NCBI GenBank assembly: GCA_009911365.1
Contig: QXXF01000022.1
Span: 25,255-89,254 of the forward strand
Reading direction: 5' to 3'
Length of the DNA: 64,000 bases
From: Clostridiales bacterium
GTDB lineage: Bacteria; Bacillota; Clostridia; Peptostreptococcales; Anaerovoracaceae
Below, piece by piece: positions 61,606 through 64,000 of the stretch; within the stretch, counting starts at the first letter, position 1, and every line of letters begins with the position of its first letter. A model generated the notes under the pieces. The model saw only the letters and a list, made by a program, of their open reading frames with translations, had not been told where the DNA came from and made no database searches. Made by a program: the position numbers and the translations under genes.

Positions 61606-62724
61606 ATGATTTGGATGTTGCTTTTTCTGCTTTTGTTTGTGACAGCAGGCCTGAGTCTTGTCTATCTAGTGACCCGGTTTTACAAATTCCCGTTGCTGGA
61701 CAAGCTTTCAAAAGGAAATAAAAAATTTAGAATCGGGATCAGCATATGGATCGTAGCCATCCTGTTAACTGTTATATGGCTGACCATCGGATTGATGAAC
61801 GCTGTTGTTTGTGTGCTTCACTTGGTGGCGTTTTGGTTGCTTTCTGACTTTGCGTTTTGGATCGTCCAGAAGCTTCGCTGCCAGCCGTCAAAGGGTTACT
61901 ACGCTGGGATTCTGGCATTGGCACTTACTACGGGATATCTGATGATCGGGTGGGAACTGGCCCATCATGTTCGGCAGACCGATTATACGATTGAAACAGA
62001 GAAAGCAGTGGGAGAGCTACGCATTGCGCAGTTTGCCGACTCGCATGTGGGAACGACCTTTGACGGCAAGGGGTTTGCGGAACATATGAAGAAAATAGAA
62101 GCATTAGAACTGGATGCAGTATTGGTGACAGGTGATTTTGTGGATGATAAAACTTCAAAGGAGGATATGACAGCGGCATGCCGGGCACTGGGGAATCTGC
62201 GGACCACATATGGCGTTTATTTTTCCTTGGGAAACCACGATAAAGGTTATTATGAGGCGGCTTACAGGGGATACAGCGGCGATGATCTGATCGCAGAGCT
62301 TGAGAAAAACGATGTGGTTGTTTTACAGGATGAAAGCATATTACTGGACGATCGCTTTTACATCATCGGCAGGCGGGATCGGTCCGAAGGGCTGGCGAGC
62401 GGCAAGGCGAGAGCTGCGATGAGTCAGCTGATGTCGCCGTTTGATTCCGACAAATTCACGATCGTCATGGACCACCAGCCTTGCGATTATAAGGCACAGG
62501 AGGAGGCGGGTGCGGATCTGGTGTTTTCTGGTCATACTCACGGCGGTCAGTTGCTCCCCATCAATTTTATGGGAGAACTTGTAAGTGAAAACGATAAAAC
62601 CTATGGACATGAAAAACGAGGCGACACGGATTTTATTGTGACTTCGGGAATCGCTGACTGGGCACTGCGGTTTAAAACAGGCTGTGCGTCGGAATATGTG
62701 GTTGTGGACATCAAAGAAAAGTAG
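61606..62724 (+). CDS. Membrane metallophosphoesterase with four-helix N-terminus
   Basis: 372 aa from ATG 61606 (AGGGGGAA about 7 nt upstream). Four transmembrane helices in residues about 1-125, then the calcineurin-like core: QFADSHVGTTF, VTGDFVDD, LGNHDKGYY, VMDHQPCD and SGHTHGGQLLP. Same catalytic family as the protein at 50691 but with a polytopic anchor. Predicted extracytoplasmic phosphodiesterase/phosphatase; substrate unknown. Confidence 0.87.
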   Translation: MIWMLLFLLLFVTAGLSLVYLVTRFYKFPLLDKLSKGNKKFRIGISIWIVAILLTVIWLTIGLMNAVVCVLHLVAFWLLSDFAFWIVQKLRCQPSKGYYAGILALALTTGYLMIGWELAHHVRQTDYTIETEKAVGELRIAQFADSHVGTTFDGKGFAEHMKKIEALELDAVLVTGDFVDDKTSKEDMTAACRALGNLRTTYGVYFSLGNHDKGYYEAAYRGYSGDDLIAELEKNDVVVLQDESILLDDRFYIIGRRDRSEGLASGKARAAMSQLMSPFDSDKFTIVMDHQPCDYKAQEEAGADLVFSGHTHGGQLLPINFMGELVSENDKTYGHEKRGDTDFIVTSGIADWALRFKTGCASEYVVVDIKEK

Positions 62725-63076
62725 ATGGGAAATATTTTGTTCGCATTGAATGATGAGAATTTTTCAAAAAAGTTCGTGTGATTTAGTGTTAAAATCCGTT
62801 GGAATTTACAGAAAGCATGAAACCAGATAAGGGCAAAACCCATAATTGAGCATAAAGAAGAATACACAACAAAGATAATGATATAGATGTTCTTCTCGGA
62901 TATGAAAATGGGTATCTACTATACGAGAAGATTGCCATAAGGTCAGTGTCCACATTGATAGCAAGCATTGGATTGTTACGGCTGGTGTAGCTTGTCACTA
63001 CATCATCAAATGGTTAGATGGCAGTCATAAAGACAACAAATAACCTACTGGGTGCTTTTCCAGTATAAAAGAAAAG
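62725..63076. other. Gene-poor stretch
   Basis: No ORF with a Shine-Dalgarno or family resemblance was found on either strand. It ends at a strong hairpin. A translated piece near 62890-63000 (IDVLLGYENGYLLYEK) looks protein-like but is short, unstarted and quickly stopped, so a gene remnant is possible. Confidence 0.5.
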
Positions 63077-63125
63077 AAGAACCCCTGAACTGTACGGCAA
63101 TACGGTTCGGGGGTTCTTTTCTTGG
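63077..63125. terminator. Strong hairpin terminator, possibly bidirectional
   Basis: AAGAACCCCTGAAC (63077-63090) pairs with GTTCGGGGGTTCTT (63105-63118), one wobble, followed by TTCTT; T-rich flank on the minus strand as well. No gene lies immediately upstream on the plus strand, which supports a lost gene or an unrecognised transcript. Confidence 0.75.
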
Positions 63126-63171
63126 TCCACATGGACTTATCACTGCTTTTTGTCTAACGACATTATAGCAT

Positions 63172-63426
63172 ATGCAAATTTTAATTACAAGATACGTTTC
63201 TTTTTCACAAAACAAAGATTTATCCTTATCTGGTATCAATCAATGCGCGCTATACTATGGACAGAACTTTGAAAGAGAACAAATTGTGCATCGGAAAATC
63301 ATAGAGTTTTTAAAAGAATGGAGAAAAACGCGCATCGTAGCCCTAATTTTACAAGCAAGGCAGGCGGGCGAGACGTATTTCATTTTGGAATTTGGACGAG
63401 ATCAAGAAAACAAGACTTGCCTATGA
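63172..63426 (+). CDS. Hypothetical small ORF
   Basis: 84 aa, family not recognised. ATG without a visible Shine-Dalgarno; the sequence (KIIEFLKEWRKTRIVALIL, ETYFILEFGRD) is helix-rich and charged. It overlaps the next ORF in another frame by 35 bp, so both may be parts of one frameshifted gene or chance ORFs. Confidence 0.3.
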   Translation: MQILITRYVSFSQNKDLSLSGINQCALYYGQNFEREQIVHRKIIEFLKEWRKTRIVALILQARQAGETYFILEFGRDQENKTCL

Positions 63427-63625
63427 CAATGGCACGGTCCAGCTCTCCAAAAGAGGCACCTGTTTTCAGTACAAGCTGATCAGAAAAGAGGGCGGGCGTC
63501 CATATGAACGTGTAGCTTGCCATAAACGGCTACAGTACCTATTATTTTATTGGGAGTTAAAAAGAGGCACTGAGATTGATTTTGTCATTCAGCGCAAGGG
63601 GAATCTGAAAAAATTTTGTCTTTGA
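63392..63625 (+). CDS. Hypothetical small ORF, possible second half of a frameshifted gene
   Basis: 77 aa from TTG 63392, no clear RBS. Basic (VQLSKRGTCFQYKLIRKEGGRPYER, VIQRKGNLKKF), unrecognised. Codon pattern looks somewhat coding (a mix of strands and charged residues) but evidence is thin. Confidence 0.3.
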   Translation: MDEIKKTRLAYDNGTVQLSKRGTCFQYKLIRKEGGRPYERVACHKRLQYLLFYWELKRGTEIDFVIQRKGNLKKFCL

Positions 63626-63679
63626 AAATGGAAAAAAGAGGGTTCCCCTTTATGCGGCGTTTTGTCTTTGACCAATGCG

Positions 63680-63725
63680 AAAGAAGCGCATCATATCAGA
63701 GATATTCTAATATGATACGCTTCTT
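63680..63725. terminator. Long inverted repeat between convergent units
   Basis: AGAAGCGCATCATAT...AGA pairs with TCT...ATATGATACGCTTCT, about 18 bp with two or three mismatches, 9 bp downstream of the minus-strand CotJC-like stop. Likely terminator for that gene. Confidence 0.65.
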
Positions 63726-63733
63726 CTCGATGA

Positions 63734-64000
63734 TTATTTGTCGAATTCCGGATTGATGGCGTAGAAGTTCTTGCAGTCCAAATTGTCCTGAACAACTCTG
63801 AGGGCTTCACCAAACCGCTGGAAATGCACGACTTCGCGCTCTCTTAGGTAGCGGATCGGATCGATGACATCAGGATCGTCTACCATTCTTAAAATGTTAT
63901 CGTACGTGGTCCGCGCTTTTTGTTCTGCTGCGACCTCGTAAGAACAACATAGCTGAAAAGCCTTGAAAAGACTAGGTTTTGTGTAGTACAAGCCTTTTCG
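63734..64000 (-). CDS. CotJC-like spore coat protein / manganese catalase family, 5' end outside window
   Basis: C-terminal 88 residues of a ferritin-like manganese-catalase protein, open to the right edge. The segment AFQLCCSYEVAAEQKARTTYDNIL and the following YLREREVVHFQRFGEAL carry the metal-binding Glu/His helices; the terminal FYAINPEFDK is typical of CotJC. The apparent TTG start at 63991 is internal. Probable inner spore coat protein; it could be a vegetative Mn catalase. Confidence 0.85.
   Translation of the reverse strand, partial: RKGLYYTKPSLFKAFQLCCSYEVAAEQKARTTYDNILRMVDDPDVIDPIRYLREREVVHFQRFGEALRVVQDNLDCKNFYAINPEFDK

Overview
The window looks like chromosomal DNA of an endospore-forming, anaerobic-type Bacillota (class Clostridia). 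It carries spoVAF, a SpoVD-type penicillin-binding protein, a CotJC/manganese-catalase protein, strong AGGAGG ribosome binding sites, many GTG/TTG starts and sigma-A promoters, and no outer-membrane genes. The genus cannot be fixed from the sequence; a Eubacteriales/Anaerovoracaceae-like genome is only a guess. No rRNA, CRISPR array, intact transposon or prophage was seen.

Layout. 1-10.7 kb: the 3' part of a membrane diguanylate cyclase, an amidase, typA, an MscS channel, pyruvate carboxylase, a DUF4340 protein and spoVAF. 10.7-17.0 kb: a transglutaminase lipoprotein, then a compact PilC / pseudopilin-like / DUF4860 / PilT operon ending in a SARP-like (BTAD) regulator that has a degenerate GGDEF domain. 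17.0-45.2 kb: a roughly 28 kb surface-polysaccharide island. It opens with galE and a Gram-positive Pel-type cassette (epimerase-PelD fusion, PelE, DUF2194/PelA-deacetylase-like, PelF, PelG). It continues with glycosyltransferases, two DUF4874/DUF4832 proteins, a GT-C-like membrane protein, a flippase, DUF1919, a GT2-pyruvyltransferase fusion, an FrhB-like iron-sulfur protein, an ABC exporter and a Stealth phosphotransferase. 45.2-51.6 kb: a small antitoxin-like ORF, the SpoVD-like PBP, dinB, a 93-bp tandem repeat, a stress-protein operon and a metallophosphoesterase. 51.7-57.4 kb: a divergent aldehyde dehydrogenase / taurine-type ABC transporter / iron alcohol dehydrogenase locus. 57.4-64 kb: two flavoproteins, six tRNA genes on the minus strand (transcribed Met-Val-Asp-His-Gln-Cys), FeoA, a second metallophosphoesterase, a gene-poor stretch and the end of a CotJC-like gene.

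How the genes may work together. The polysaccharide island appears controlled at two levels. At the promoter, a run of 14 G forms the spacer between a TTGCGT -35 and a TATAAT -10 just before galE, which is the architecture of a slipped-strand phase-variable promoter. Just upstream, a tandem 9-bp direct repeat precedes an extended -10, and the SARP-like gene lies immediately before it. At the protein level, the PelD-like domain has lost GGDEF catalysis (KDGGL) but keeps the RxxD c-di-GMP inhibitory-site motif, so it can plausibly sense c-di-GMP made by enzymes such as the cyclase at the left edge. The most interesting non-coding element is the 93-bp tandem repeat at 49.0-49.2 kb: each unit has an extended -10 and inverted repeats, and one stem shows three compensatory base-pair changes between units.
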